From an uncultured Bacilli bacterium (GTDB lineage Bacteria; Bacillota_I; Bacilli_A; RF39; UBA660): a stretch of 14,937 nucleotides of DNA. The position numbers and the translations under genes were made by a program. The notes beneath the pieces were generated by a model. That model was not told where the DNA came from. It did not search any database and saw only the letters and a list, made by a program, of their open reading frames with translations. Location: NCBI GenBank assembly GCA_934090775.1, contig CAKOKF010000021.1, forward strand, positions 1 through 14,937, read 5' to 3'. Of the stretch, positions 1-7,812 are shown one piece after another; the first letter of the stretch is position 1, and every line of letters starts with the position of its first letter.

Positions 1-423
1 AAGCACGCTAATGATTCAACAACTTTTAAATGGAGTGTTTTTATTAAAGATACTAACGAATGCATTGGTAGAGTTTCATGTCATGAAGCCCATACCGAAG
101 ATGAAAAAATTATTGATCCAAATATTAGAGGCGTTGGTTGGTTTATTAACCCTAAATATCAAGGATGTGGTTATGGTAGAGAAGCCGCTAATGCCATGAT
201 GAAATACATGTTTGAAGACTGTGAAATTGCCGGGATTAAAACTGGTGCCGCAGTTAACAATCCGGCTTCTTGGTCAATAATGGAAAAGTTTGGTTTTATT
301 AGAGAAAAGGAAATCAAAATGATCGATTATACTTTCGTTGCAGAGCCTGTTTGTGGTTATCAATATTATCTAACTCGTGATATGTATTTAGAAAACAATA
401 ACAACAAAAGATTAAGTAAATAG
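1..423 (+). CDS. GNAT-family N-acetyltransferase, 5' end cut off by window
   Basis: This is the C-terminal part of a GCN5-related N-acetyltransferase, which moves an acetyl group from acetyl-CoA to an amine; the substrate cannot be read from sequence. Frame 1 is open from base 1 to a TAG at 421-423, giving about 140 residues. It contains the motif A beta-strand and acetyl-CoA pyrophosphate loop (VGWFINPKYQGCGYGREAA, the QxxGxG signature) and the motif B region NNPASWSIMEKFGF. This is the arrangement of RimJ/RimL-like or spectinomycin-type GNATs. The start codon lies outside the window. The internal ATG at 196 cuts the CoA-binding motif and is not the start. The family call is firm; the specific role is unknown. 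Confidence 0.88.
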   Translation, partial: KHANDSTTFKWSVFIKDTNECIGRVSCHEAHTEDEKIIDPNIRGVGWFINPKYQGCGYGREAANAMMKYMFEDCEIAGIKTGAAVNNPASWSIMEKFGFIREKEIKMIDYTFVAEPVCGYQYYLTRDMYLENNNNKRLSK

Positions 424-782
424 AAAAATAAGCGGTAATTGATAAGATTATTCATGCTGCAAATAGAAAGAAGGAAAATAATGAAAGAAATTATACTAAT
501 TCTCACATGTTTAAAAATAAACTTGAATGATATAGTAAATACAATAAACTTACATAAATTTTGTTAAACATTAAAAAATTACCAAAGTAGGTAATTGTGT
601 AAGTGGTTTAGGCTCCAATTAATTTAACAAGCTCTTAATAAAACAAAGTATCCAAACCTATCAGTTGAGATTACAGCTGATCACAAAGGCTTACTAACTA
701 ATATGCATTAGCGGTTTAAGCAAAAAATATTAACTATAACATAAAATCTTAACCTTTTTTTAACCCTTTATCCAATTTTATT
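424..782. other. Gene-poor stretch with short broken frames
   Basis: No convincing full gene lies here. A 32-codon open run (432-530, AVIDKIIHAANRKK...) has coding-like codon use but no start. A second run at 628-711 reads as a plausible peptide (KYPNLSVEITADHKGLL) preceded in the same frame by stops at 592-594 and 625-627. These could be remains of a decayed gene. A 7-bp hairpin (AATTACC 577-583 with GGTAATT 590-596) has no T-tract after it. I see no tRNA, riboswitch or insertion-sequence ends. Confidence 0.4.
481..567 (+). CDS. Possible 28-residue small ORF
   Basis: An ATG at 481 follows AAGGA at 471-475 with 6 bases of spacing, and opens a 28-codon frame ending in TAA at 565-567. The peptide starts MKEIILILTCLK and is hydrophobic at its N terminus. 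There is no family resemblance that I recognise. In such AT-rich DNA, a short frame behind a purine-rich site can arise by chance, and another frame here (432-530) also looks coding-like. I list it only because of the good ribosome binding site. Confidence 0.15.
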   Translation: MKEIILILTCLKINLNDIVNTINLHKFC

Positions 783-791
783 TGCTATAAT
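783..791 (+). promoter_or_regulatory. Extended -10 promoter for holA
   Basis: The sequence TGCTATAAT is a perfect extended -10 element (TGn plus TATAAT at 786-791). No good -35 hexamer is found 16-18 bases upstream, as is usual for extended -10 promoters. The expected transcript start, about 797-800, lies 5' of the holA ribosome binding site at 828-833. This also argues against translation starting at TTG 797. Confidence 0.65.
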
Positions 792-841
792 CAGTATTGA
801 TGAGTGTTTTAGAACTCTTTTATAAAGAAAGGATTTTGAAA

Positions 842-1768
842 ATGAATTATTTAATTGCTGGTACTTCAAATTATTTAATAAATGAAGAAATAAAAAAGAT
901 TATAGGTCCGGAAGAATATACGAAGATTGATTATTTAGTAACCACTATCGATGAAATTATTGTAGAAGCTAGTTATAATGATTTATTTGGCAGTAAGAAA
1001 AATATTATTGTTAAAAATGCTAATCTTTTTGCCGAAAAGAATGAAAGCGCTACAAAAAAATTAGAAAAATATTTAGAAAATTCTAATCCTAATACAACTT
1101 TAATATTTGTTTGTGAAAAGGCTAACGAACGTTTAAAAATAGTAAGTACTATGAAAGAAAAGTATCACGCTATTATTTTAAAACCAATGTATGCTAATGA
1201 TGCCGCTTATAAAATAATGGAAGAAGTAAAGAAAAGAAACTTTACCATTTCTTATGAAGACGCTAGATATATTATAGATACTTCTTTAAACAATTTTGAT
1301 ATAGCTATGAATAATATCGATAAAATTTGCCTTTATTACAATACTCCTTGTAAGATTAAGAGTAACGATGTTAAAGAGTTGACATCCATTTCTATTGAAG
1401 ATAATCAATTTAAGTTTGTAGACGCTATCATTACCGGCAATTACAAGTTAGCTTTCAAAATTCTTAAAGATTTTAAAATTCAAAAAATTGAACCGTTTAT
1501 CCTTTTTAATATGTTAGCTCGCGAATATCGTAATATGCTTTTAATAAAAGAAGCTGCCAGTAATTCTAATACAAAGAATAGTATTTTAACAGCGCTAAAT
1601 TTGCAAAAATGGCAACAAGATAAATTGTTAAAGAACGGTGCCAATTATACTAAAAAAGCTTTAGAAAATGAATTAGTAAACCTTGCTAATATTGATTTAG
1701 ATATTAAATTAGGCCGTATCGATAAATACTTAGCTTTAGAAATGTATGTTATTAATCATAACGCTTAA
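842..1768 (+). CDS. holA: DNA polymerase III subunit delta (HolA)
   Basis: The delta subunit opens the sliding clamp within the clamp-loader complex during replication. The 308-residue product has the family's layout: an N-terminal RecA-like domain that starts MNYLIAGTSNYLINEEIKKI and carries the strand run LFGSKKNIIVKNANLF, then a lid region (about 140-200), then a helical collar domain (about 205-308) with LFNMLAREYRNMLLIKEA and the closing LGRIDKYLALEMYVI. As in known delta subunits there is no working Walker A. Length is close to the usual 330-345 but slightly short. ATG 842 is chosen because AAAGGA at 828-833 sits 8 bases upstream; the longer TTG start at 797 falls at the expected transcription start. 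The stop is 12 bases before the VanZ-like gene, so the two are probably cotranscribed. Confidence 0.87.
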   Translation: MNYLIAGTSNYLINEEIKKIIGPEEYTKIDYLVTTIDEIIVEASYNDLFGSKKNIIVKNANLFAEKNESATKKLEKYLENSNPNTTLIFVCEKANERLKIVSTMKEKYHAIILKPMYANDAAYKIMEEVKKRNFTISYEDARYIIDTSLNNFDIAMNNIDKICLYYNTPCKIKSNDVKELTSISIEDNQFKFVDAIITGNYKLAFKILKDFKIQKIEPFILFNMLAREYRNMLLIKEAASNSNTKNSILTALNLQKWQQDKLLKNGANYTKKALENELVNLANIDLDIKLGRIDKYLALEMYVINHNA

Positions 1769-1780
1769 ATAGGAGAAAAG

Positions 1781-3043
1781 ATGGAAAAAAGTTTGTTGTT
1801 TACTAAAATTACTAAATATTGGTTAATTTTTACAATTATTTATATTTTAATGTGTGTCTTTATTATCTCTAGTAATATTTATTTTCTTCTTTTTAATATT
1901 TTAGGGGTTTGTATTGCTACTTATTTTAAATATTATTTTGCTTTTAAAGAAAATAAAGATAAAACTAGTTCGTCTAAATTATTAAAAACTTATCTTATCA
2001 TTTTTCTGGTTTTAGTCTTTTTATCTACTACGACTTTTCGAGGCCATCATTTATCTCTAAGTTTTAAAAATTGGAACCTTTCTAATGTGAATGTTATTCC
2101 TTTACAAGGCACTTTTGAGGATATTAAAGCTTTTTTTACAGGAGCTGACTATACAAATCTTACATTAATTTTAGGTAATATTTTTCTTCTAGTTCCCTTA
2201 GCATATTTATATCCCCGTAACATTAAAAATAATAAGTTTTATAAAACCATTTTAGCTTGCTTTCTTACATCTTTTTCCTTGGAAATATTTCAATTTGTCT
2301 TTAATGTTGGAGCTTTTGATATTGACGATATTATTTTAAATACTGTAGGTCCAGTTCTTTTTTATCCTTTATTTAATAAGAGTAGTATCAGTAAAATTAT
2401 GGATAATATTTTCTACTTTAAAAAAGAAAAATTAGCAAAAAAAGATTGGCTAGCTTTAGCAATAACCATTATTTTCTTTTTAGGAATTTTCTATATTTTA
2501 ATTTATGACTATTGGTTTAAAAAGCCTGGTTATGGCGTTGACGTTTATAAAGAAACACCTTGTATTAATAGTAAAACATTTGCTTTCGAAGATGAGTTTT
2601 ATAAATATTATTATGCGTGTAGTAATAATGATGACTTATATATCGAATATACTCAAGACTTTTTAGGTTTTGAAGTTAAGACTAAATATAAAATTGTAGA
2701 CCTTATTAGTGGCAAAGTTAATAATATTAATTCTAAAGATGAAGCCTATTTAAATAACGAATATATAATTAAAGAAAGCAAATATTCGAGCTTAGAAATT
2801 AAAACTTTAAATAACGAAGAAATAAATTTTAACTTAAGCAACGCTAATATTAAATTAGATAATTATAAAATTATTGGGTATAATGATGATACTTACTATT
2901 ATTATTTTATTATTCCAAATAATGCAGGTATAACGAATGTTAATTTTATTTTGACTAATGAAGAAAATAATACTACAAGACATTTAGAATATCAAATAAC
3001 TGTAAATAAAGATTTAACTGTTGAATATCAAGAAAATAATTAA
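1781..3043 (+). CDS. VanZ-like membrane protein with C-terminal extracytoplasmic domain
   Basis: This 420-residue integral membrane protein has a VanZ-like core. Hydrophobic segments lie at roughly 12-30, 32-50, 66-86, 123-145, 154-171, 175-196 and 223-243. The VanZ signature is visible: a pre-helix VNVIPLQGTFEDI, then LGNIFLLVPLAYLYP, SLEIFQFVFNVGAFDIDDIILNTVG (residues about 164-188). VanZ proteins are membrane proteins, one of which gives low-level teicoplanin resistance; the general function is unknown. After the last helix, residues about 244-420 form a soluble, Asn/Tyr-rich, beta-strand-like region, likely outside the cell, that I do not recognise. The start ATG has AGGAG at 1771-1775. 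It follows holA by 12 bases and is followed by a terminator, so it closes that transcription unit. Confidence 0.78.
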   Translation: MEKSLLFTKITKYWLIFTIIYILMCVFIISSNIYFLLFNILGVCIATYFKYYFAFKENKDKTSSSKLLKTYLIIFLVLVFLSTTTFRGHHLSLSFKNWNLSNVNVIPLQGTFEDIKAFFTGADYTNLTLILGNIFLLVPLAYLYPRNIKNNKFYKTILACFLTSFSLEIFQFVFNVGAFDIDDIILNTVGPVLFYPLFNKSSISKIMDNIFYFKKEKLAKKDWLALAITIIFFLGIFYILIYDYWFKKPGYGVDVYKETPCINSKTFAFEDEFYKYYYACSNNDDLYIEYTQDFLGFEVKTKYKIVDLISGKVNNINSKDEAYLNNEYIIKESKYSSLEIKTLNNEEINFNLSNANIKLDNYKIIGYNDDTYYYYFIIPNNAGITNVNFILTNEENNTTRHLEYQITVNKDLTVEYQENN

Positions 3044-3047
3044 TTTT

Positions 3048-3085
3048 AAGAACTTAGAATAAACATGGATTTTTAAGTTCTTTTT
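3048..3085 (+). terminator. Rho-independent terminator after the VanZ-like gene
   Basis: AAGAACTTA (3048-3056) pairs perfectly with TAAGTTCTT (3074-3082). The stem extends inward by a G-T and two A-T pairs, leaving a loop of about 11 bases. T residues follow to 3085. It starts 5 bases after the stop codon of the VanZ-like gene and ends the holA unit. Confidence 0.8.
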
Positions 3086-3097
3086 ATAACAAAAAAA

Positions 3098-3106
3098 TGT
3101 TATACT
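3098..3106 (+). promoter_or_regulatory. Extended -10 promoter for the metallopeptidase-like gene
   Basis: TGTTATACT matches an extended -10 (TGn, then TATACT at 3101-3106). No clear -35 element is seen. It lies just after the terminator at 3048-3085 and about 37 bases before the next start codon, so the following gene probably has its own transcript. Confidence 0.5.
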
Positions 3107-3142
3107 TATTTATATTAAAGATTAATAAAGGAATATATAATT

Positions 3143-4309
3143 ATGACTGATATAGATCAAATAAAAATAATTTTAGAAAAAATTAGAACTAATGACGATA
3201 GAAAAAATGCTTTAACAAAATCTCAATATCTTAATATTATTAATAAAAACGGTTATAATATTGAGGAAATATTAACTAAAACTGATAAAAAATTAAAGGA
3301 AAAATATTTAAAATATACTGATGATACGACTTTTTTTCGCGATTGTTTATATGAATATGCTGCCATGATTATTCCCTTAATCAAGAAAGATTACGAAGGC
3401 TATTTGGATGATGCAGCCATGACTAGACTTGATAGTTTATTAAAAGAATATAAAATAAAGATAAATACTGAAGAAAATATGGAAAATATATCTTCGGGTG
3501 CAAAAGGTTACTATGGTGGTGGTGCTCACAGCGATGGGACAATTGATATTTCGATGCCACAAGGTGATATCATTCGAGGTACAAGACAGCAACTTGGGGT
3601 TTTACTGCATGAAATATTTCATCAAACACATAGATGGAGAACCGGTATCGATTTAAATTATAATATCGACGGGGTGCCAACTAAAGAACAAAATTATGGT
3701 GGCTTTATAATAGAGGAAGGCCTTACTGATAAATGTGCTATTGATTTTGCTAGAAAATATAATTTACCATGCAAGCCTAGCTATACTTACTATTTATACG
3801 TAGAATTAGTTTCTAAAATGGAGGAAGTCTTAGGCATAGACAATGGCCAGTTATTTAATACTGATTATCGCCAAGTGCTAAGTCAAATTGATAAATCAGG
3901 CGGATTATTAGAACAATATGAGTTAGTGGAGCTTTTTAGATATACATCTTTTTTTCAAAAGTCTAAAGATAATAATGTTACTTTCAACTATAACGGTAGA
4001 ACTTATACGAGTATTCATTTTCCAAGATTTGGAGAAGAAATAAAAAAGTCATCATCTATAGATAGAAAAGAACCTGATTTAAATAATAAGAATAGTAAAA
4101 TTCAAGAACGAAAAGCTTTGTTGGGACAGTATGCCCAAATTTTACAAGAAATAAAAAGAAGAAAAGAAATGGAAAGCCCTAGTTTAACAACTGAACAAGC
4201 AAATAAAAGTAGGGGAGTAATTGATACTTTCACTTGCATTCTTTTAACCATAGCTATATCAATATTAACTTTTACAATAACTTATTTTCTTCTTAGTAAA
4301 CACTTTTAA
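3143..4309 (+). CDS. Putative tail-anchored zinc metallopeptidase (HExxH)
   Basis: I do not recognise a named family for this 388-residue protein. It has an HExxH zinc site, HEIFH, at residues 156-160, and a downstream glutamate pair in GGFIIEEGLTD (E191/E192), which resembles the third-ligand helix of gluzincin peptidases. The segment before the site (GAKGYYGGGAHSDGTIDISM) is glycine-rich and could form the edge strand of a peptidase cleft. There is no signal peptide. Residues about 300-355 are charged and linker-like, and one hydrophobic helix at about 360-384 ends the protein, followed only by SKHF. This predicts a catalytic domain on the cytoplasmic side, anchored by its tail. AAAGGA at 3127-3132 precedes ATG 3143. 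Peptidase activity and substrate are inference. Confidence 0.65.
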   Translation: MTDIDQIKIILEKIRTNDDRKNALTKSQYLNIINKNGYNIEEILTKTDKKLKEKYLKYTDDTTFFRDCLYEYAAMIIPLIKKDYEGYLDDAAMTRLDSLLKEYKIKINTEENMENISSGAKGYYGGGAHSDGTIDISMPQGDIIRGTRQQLGVLLHEIFHQTHRWRTGIDLNYNIDGVPTKEQNYGGFIIEEGLTDKCAIDFARKYNLPCKPSYTYYLYVELVSKMEEVLGIDNGQLFNTDYRQVLSQIDKSGGLLEQYELVELFRYTSFFQKSKDNNVTFNYNGRTYTSIHFPRFGEEIKKSSSIDRKEPDLNNKNSKIQERKALLGQYAQILQEIKRRKEMESPSLTTEQANKSRGVIDTFTCILLTIAISILTFTITYFLLSKHF

Positions 4310-4368
4310 AAAACATTAAAAATTAGAAAATCTTTTCCTTCTTTCGTATTTTTTTAAGAGGAATCTTG

Positions 4369-4377
4369 TGTTATAAT
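4369..4377 (+). promoter_or_regulatory. Extended -10 promoter for yqeG-yqeH-mutL
   Basis: TGTTATAAT is a perfect extended -10 (TATAAT at 4372-4377). The -35 position 17 bases upstream (4349-4354) is only a T-run. The predicted transcript start, about 4384, is about 27 bases before the yqeG start codon. The 100-base gap before yqeG contains no other gene. Confidence 0.65.
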
Positions 4378-4410
4378 ACTTCTTGATAGAAAAAGAAAAG
4401 AAGTGTTGCC

Positions 4411-4932
4411 ATGAATTATTTTTACCCTGATATTTATGCTAAAAATATTTATCAAGTAAATTATCAAAAATTAAAAAATCAAGGAATCAAGTGTTTGATT
4501 TTTGATCTTGATAATACTTTAGTACCAGTTAAAGCCAAGAATGTTGATAATCAAGTTAAAGACTTATTTGCTTCCTTAAAAGAGCAAAAATTCACTGTGA
4601 TTTTGATGAGTAATTCCTTAAAGAAAAGAGTAGATATATTTAAAAAAGAACTAAATATACCCTGCTTTTATTTTTCAATGAAACCATTAAAGAAAAATTA
4701 TAAAAAAATACTTAAGAAATATAATTTTGATATCAGTGAAATCGCCTGTCTTGGTGATCAAATAATGACTGATGTTTGGGGCGCTAATAAAATGGGCTTT
4801 ACTTCTATTTTTTTAGACAAAATGACGAAAGAAGATTTTAAATGGACTAAATTAAATCGTGTTTTAGAACAAATGATTTTAAAACATTTTCATCGTCAAA
4901 ATCGTTTTACGAAAGGAGCTTATTATGAATAA
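4411..4932 (+). CDS. yqeG: YqeG family HAD-type phosphatase
   Basis: This 173-residue protein belongs to the YqeG family of HAD-superfamily (IIIA) phosphatases, typically encoded beside the ribosome-assembly GTPase YqeH. The HAD motifs are complete: motif I FDLDNTL with nucleophile D32 and acid/base D34, motif II serine S67 in LMSNS, lysine K91 in MKPLKK, and motif III GDQIMTD with D116 and D121. Length matches the family. It opens an operon: a promoter lies just upstream and its last 8 bases overlap the start of yqeH. Its ribosome binding site (purine-rich, AAGAAGTG) is weak compared with its neighbours. The natural substrate is unknown. Confidence 0.9.
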   Translation: MNYFYPDIYAKNIYQVNYQKLKNQGIKCLIFDLDNTLVPVKAKNVDNQVKDLFASLKEQKFTVILMSNSLKKRVDIFKKELNIPCFYFSMKPLKKNYKKILKKYNFDISEIACLGDQIMTDVWGANKMGFTSIFLDKMTKEDFKWTKLNRVLEQMILKHFHRQNRFTKGAYYE

Positions 4933-5890
4933 AAGATGTATAGGGTGTGGGGCTGTTCTTCAAAATACTGATAAAGCAAAGAATGGTTATACTCCAAAGT
5001 TAGAAAATAAATATTGCATGCGTTGTTTCCGTCTTACTAACTACAATGATTTAACCGAAACTGAAACCGAAAAAGATAATAGCAAAATAATTGAGGTTAT
5101 AAATAATTCCTCATCGTTTAGTTTCTTTTTAATTGACGCTACTAATATTACCAGAGAAGCTGTAAATATCTATCAGAATATTAAGACAAGAAAATGTTTA
5201 CTTCTTACTAAAATTGATCTTTTGCCGACTAATATCAGTGTTAATAACTACATCAATAAATTTATTGCCATTTATAATATTAAAGAAGACGTCTACCCAT
5301 TAAGCTCTACTAAAAAAGTGAATTGTAATAAAATCCTTAAAATAATGGACGAATTAAATTTAAAAAAGGCTTATATTTTAGGTTGCACGAATGCTGGCAA
5401 ATCAACTTTAATAAATACTATGTTAGCTAGTAAAACAATCACTACTAGTAGAATACCTAATACGACTTTAGATTTTATTAATCTTTATATTGAAGATAAA
5501 ATATTAACCGATACCCCTGGTTTTGTGACTACTACAACCCCATTTATTACTGATAAAAAATATTATAAGAAAATTGATTATAAAGAAAGAATTAAACCGA
5601 TAACTTACCAAACTAAAGAAAATACTAGTCTTCTTATTGAAGAAACTTACCGCTTGTCTAATTTTGATCTTAACAGCGTTACAACTTATTTCAACAATAA
5701 TATTGTAATTAAAAGAGATTTTAAACCTAATAATGAATCTTTTGAAGTTAATATTATGGCCAATACGGATATTGTAATTAAAGACTTGGGTTTCATTAAT
5801 ATTAAGAAACCTTGTAATTTGAAAATCAGTAAAAATCTTGAAGATTTAATTGAATTTAGACCTTCGCTAATTGGAGGACAAAATGACTAA
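4925..5890 (+). CDS. yqeH: Ribosome biogenesis GTPase YqeH
   Basis: YqeH is a circularly permuted GTPase needed for assembly of the 30S ribosomal subunit in Bacillus. The N-terminal zinc finger is visible as CIGC (C5, C8) and CMRC (C31, C34). The GTPase motifs appear in permuted order: G4 TKID (95-98), G5-like SSTKK (127-131), G1 GCTNAGKST (153-161), then G3 DTPG (196-199). The remainder (about 225-321) is the C-terminal domain, somewhat shorter than in the 366-residue Bacillus protein. AAAGGAG at 4912-4918, inside yqeG, sets the ATG 6 bases later. It overlaps yqeG by 8 bases and mutL by 8 bases, which suggests translational coupling. Confidence 0.94.
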   Translation: MNKRCIGCGAVLQNTDKAKNGYTPKLENKYCMRCFRLTNYNDLTETETEKDNSKIIEVINNSSSFSFFLIDATNITREAVNIYQNIKTRKCLLLTKIDLLPTNISVNNYINKFIAIYNIKEDVYPLSSTKKVNCNKILKIMDELNLKKAYILGCTNAGKSTLINTMLASKTITTSRIPNTTLDFINLYIEDKILTDTPGFVTTTTPFITDKKYYKKIDYKERIKPITYQTKENTSLLIEETYRLSNFDLNSVTTYFNNNIVIKRDFKPNNESFEVNIMANTDIVIKDLGFINIKKPCNLKISKNLEDLIEFRPSLIGGQND

Positions 5891-7724
5891 AATTCACGTA
5901 ATGAGTGATAATTTAGCTAATAAAATAGCGGCCGGTGAAGTCGTTGAACGCTCATCCTCAGTTGTCAAAGAATTAGTTGAAAATGCTATTGACGCTGGTA
6001 GTTCTATTATTACTATTGATTTAATAAATGGTGGTTTAAATGGTATCACTATTACCGATAATGGTTGTGGGATGGAACACGATGATGCCATTTTGTCATT
6101 TCAAAGACATGCCACTTCAAAATTACTTCGTGAAGATGACCTGTTTTTCATTTCTACTTTAGGCTTTCGTGGTGAAGCTTTGCCTTCCATTGCTTCTGTT
6201 TCCGAGGTTGACCTAGTAACCTGTGCTAAAACCATTGGTACCCATTTACATATTAAAGGTGGCAAATTTGAAATTGATGAGCCAGCTGATAAAAGAGTAG
6301 GGACTCGTATTAGCATTAAAAATTTGTTCTATAATACGCCAGCTCGTCTTAAATACTTAAAGAGTGAACCAACGGAGTTAGCAAGTTGCGTTTCCTACAT
6401 TGAAAAAATTGCCCTATCATATCCGCAAATTAAATTTACCTTAAATAATAATGACCGCCCCGTGGTTAAAACTAGTGGTTCGGGCAACTTAAAGAAAACC
6501 ATCCATGAAATATATGGCTTACAAGTTTCTTCTAAATTGATTGAAATAAAGAATAGTAATGATGATTATGATATAAGAGGTTTTATCTGTAAACCAGAAA
6601 TTTTAAAATCTAATCGTTATCATATGACAACAATTGTTAATGGTCGCGTTATTCGCAATAATGATTTAAATCGCGCTATTAATGATGCATATTATACTTA
6701 TAAACCTGATAGTAAATATCCCATTGTTGTTATTAATATTGAAACCGATCCAACTTTAATCGATGTTAATATTCATCCGACTAAGCAAGACATTAAATTT
6801 AGTAAGCAAGATGAACTTTATAACTTAATAACCAAGACTATTAAAGACGCCTTGTATAAAAATTTATTATTACCTAGTGCTATGGAAAGACTAAAAGCTA
6901 CTAATGATATAATCTCTAAAGAAGAAATAAATTCGATTATTGAAGATAAGATTACTATTGAAAATAATCATCAAATTGATAATGATAGTAATAATACGTA
7001 TGATACGTTTAATAATCAAAAGTCAACCCAAGGTGAATTTAATTTTAGCGTTGCTGAAGATACTGTAAGTTATACTAAAGAGGAACCTAAAGAGATAGAA
7101 AACGCTAATAATAATGAAATATCACAAAATAAAATAAAAGCTTTGCATTTGCACCCAATCGGTGCCATTAATTTGACTTTTATTGTCGCTCAAGGTGATG
7201 ATGGTCTTTACTTAATTGACCAACATGCAGCTCATGAGCGTGTTAATTATGAAAAAGTTCTAAAATATTTTCAAGCTGAGAAAATCGTTACAACCCCTCT
7301 TTTAGTACCAATGCCTATTGAACTTACCCCAACCGAATTTATTTTAGTACAAAAAAATTTAGATTTACTAAAAAGTATGGGCTTTATTTTAGAAGAATTT
7401 GGTTTAAATACTTTTGTTTTCAAAGAGCATCCTATTTGGTTTAAAGAAGGCTTTGAAGAAGAAGGATTGAGAAGAATAATCGATATGGTTATAAAAAGTG
7501 GTAGCAATTTTGATGTGATGAAATTTCGTGATCGTGCCGCCGCTATGTTGGCTTGTAAAATGTCTATTAAAGCTAATATGAGTATATCATTAGAAGTTAT
7601 GCAACATTTACTAGATGATTTAGCACTTTGCGATAATCCTTATAACTGTGCGCATGGACGACCAACTATTATTAATTTTAGTAGTTACGATTTAAATAGA
7701 ATGTTTAAACGTATTATGAATTAA
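5883..7724 (+). CDS. mutL: DNA mismatch repair protein MutL
   Basis: MutL is the ATP-driven mismatch repair factor that links MutS to strand removal. The 613-residue protein has a GHKL ATPase N terminus: KELVENAIDAG with the catalytic E30 and metal-binding N34, DNGCGM (59-64), and FRGEALPSI further on. The usual proline in ERPxS is a serine (ERSSS). A low-complexity linker (about 335-415) leads to the C-terminal dimerisation domain. This holds the endonuclease motif DQHAAHERVNYE (446-457), C558 in ACK, and CAHGRP (589-594), so it is a nicking-type MutL. ATG 5883 is preferred over the in-frame TTG at 5871 because GGAGG at 5873-5877 is its ribosome binding site. It overlaps yqeH by 8 bases. No mutS is present in this window. 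Confidence 0.96.
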   Translation: MTKIHVMSDNLANKIAAGEVVERSSSVVKELVENAIDAGSSIITIDLINGGLNGITITDNGCGMEHDDAILSFQRHATSKLLREDDLFFISTLGFRGEALPSIASVSEVDLVTCAKTIGTHLHIKGGKFEIDEPADKRVGTRISIKNLFYNTPARLKYLKSEPTELASCVSYIEKIALSYPQIKFTLNNNDRPVVKTSGSGNLKKTIHEIYGLQVSSKLIEIKNSNDDYDIRGFICKPEILKSNRYHMTTIVNGRVIRNNDLNRAINDAYYTYKPDSKYPIVVINIETDPTLIDVNIHPTKQDIKFSKQDELYNLITKTIKDALYKNLLLPSAMERLKATNDIISKEEINSIIEDKITIENNHQIDNDSNNTYDTFNNQKSTQGEFNFSVAEDTVSYTKEEPKEIENANNNEISQNKIKALHLHPIGAINLTFIVAQGDDGLYLIDQHAAHERVNYEKVLKYFQAEKIVTTPLLVPMPIELTPTEFILVQKNLDLLKSMGFILEEFGLNTFVFKEHPIWFKEGFEEEGLRRIIDMVIKSGSNFDVMKFRDRAAAMLACKMSIKANMSISLEVMQHLLDDLALCDNPYNCAHGRPTIINFSSYDLNRMFKRIMN

Positions 7725-7812
7725 TTAAATATTTTTCGCTTTAAGATTGAAAAAACTATTAAATTTAAAAGAAAGAAAGAAAGGAACCCGTCATTAGTAT
7801 GGAGGTATTTGT

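Noticed and set aside
11..199. Alternative-frame 62-residue peptide at the left edge
   Set aside because: It is out of frame with the clear GNAT motifs in frame 1 and has no recognisable domain.
577..596. 7-bp hairpin as a terminator of the GNAT gene
   Set aside because: No T-run follows it, and it is more than 150 bases past the stop codon.
797..841. TTG start giving a 323-residue HolA
   Set aside because: It lies at the expected transcription start of the extended -10 promoter and has no ribosome binding site; ATG 842 has AAAGGA 8 bases upstream.
5871..5882. TTG start adding four residues to MutL
   Set aside because: It overlaps the GGAGG that serves ATG 5883, and MutL homologues begin close to the IHVMSDNLANKIAAGEV segment.
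5894..6316. Minus-strand open frames inside mutL
   Set aside because: They are antisense to well-conserved MutL ATPase coding sequence and lack ribosome binding sites or recognisable domains.
7732..7754. TTTTTC/GAAAAA inverted repeat after mutL as a terminator
   Set aside because: The stem is six mostly A-T pairs, the loop is 11 bases, and it is followed by mixed sequence rather than a T-run.
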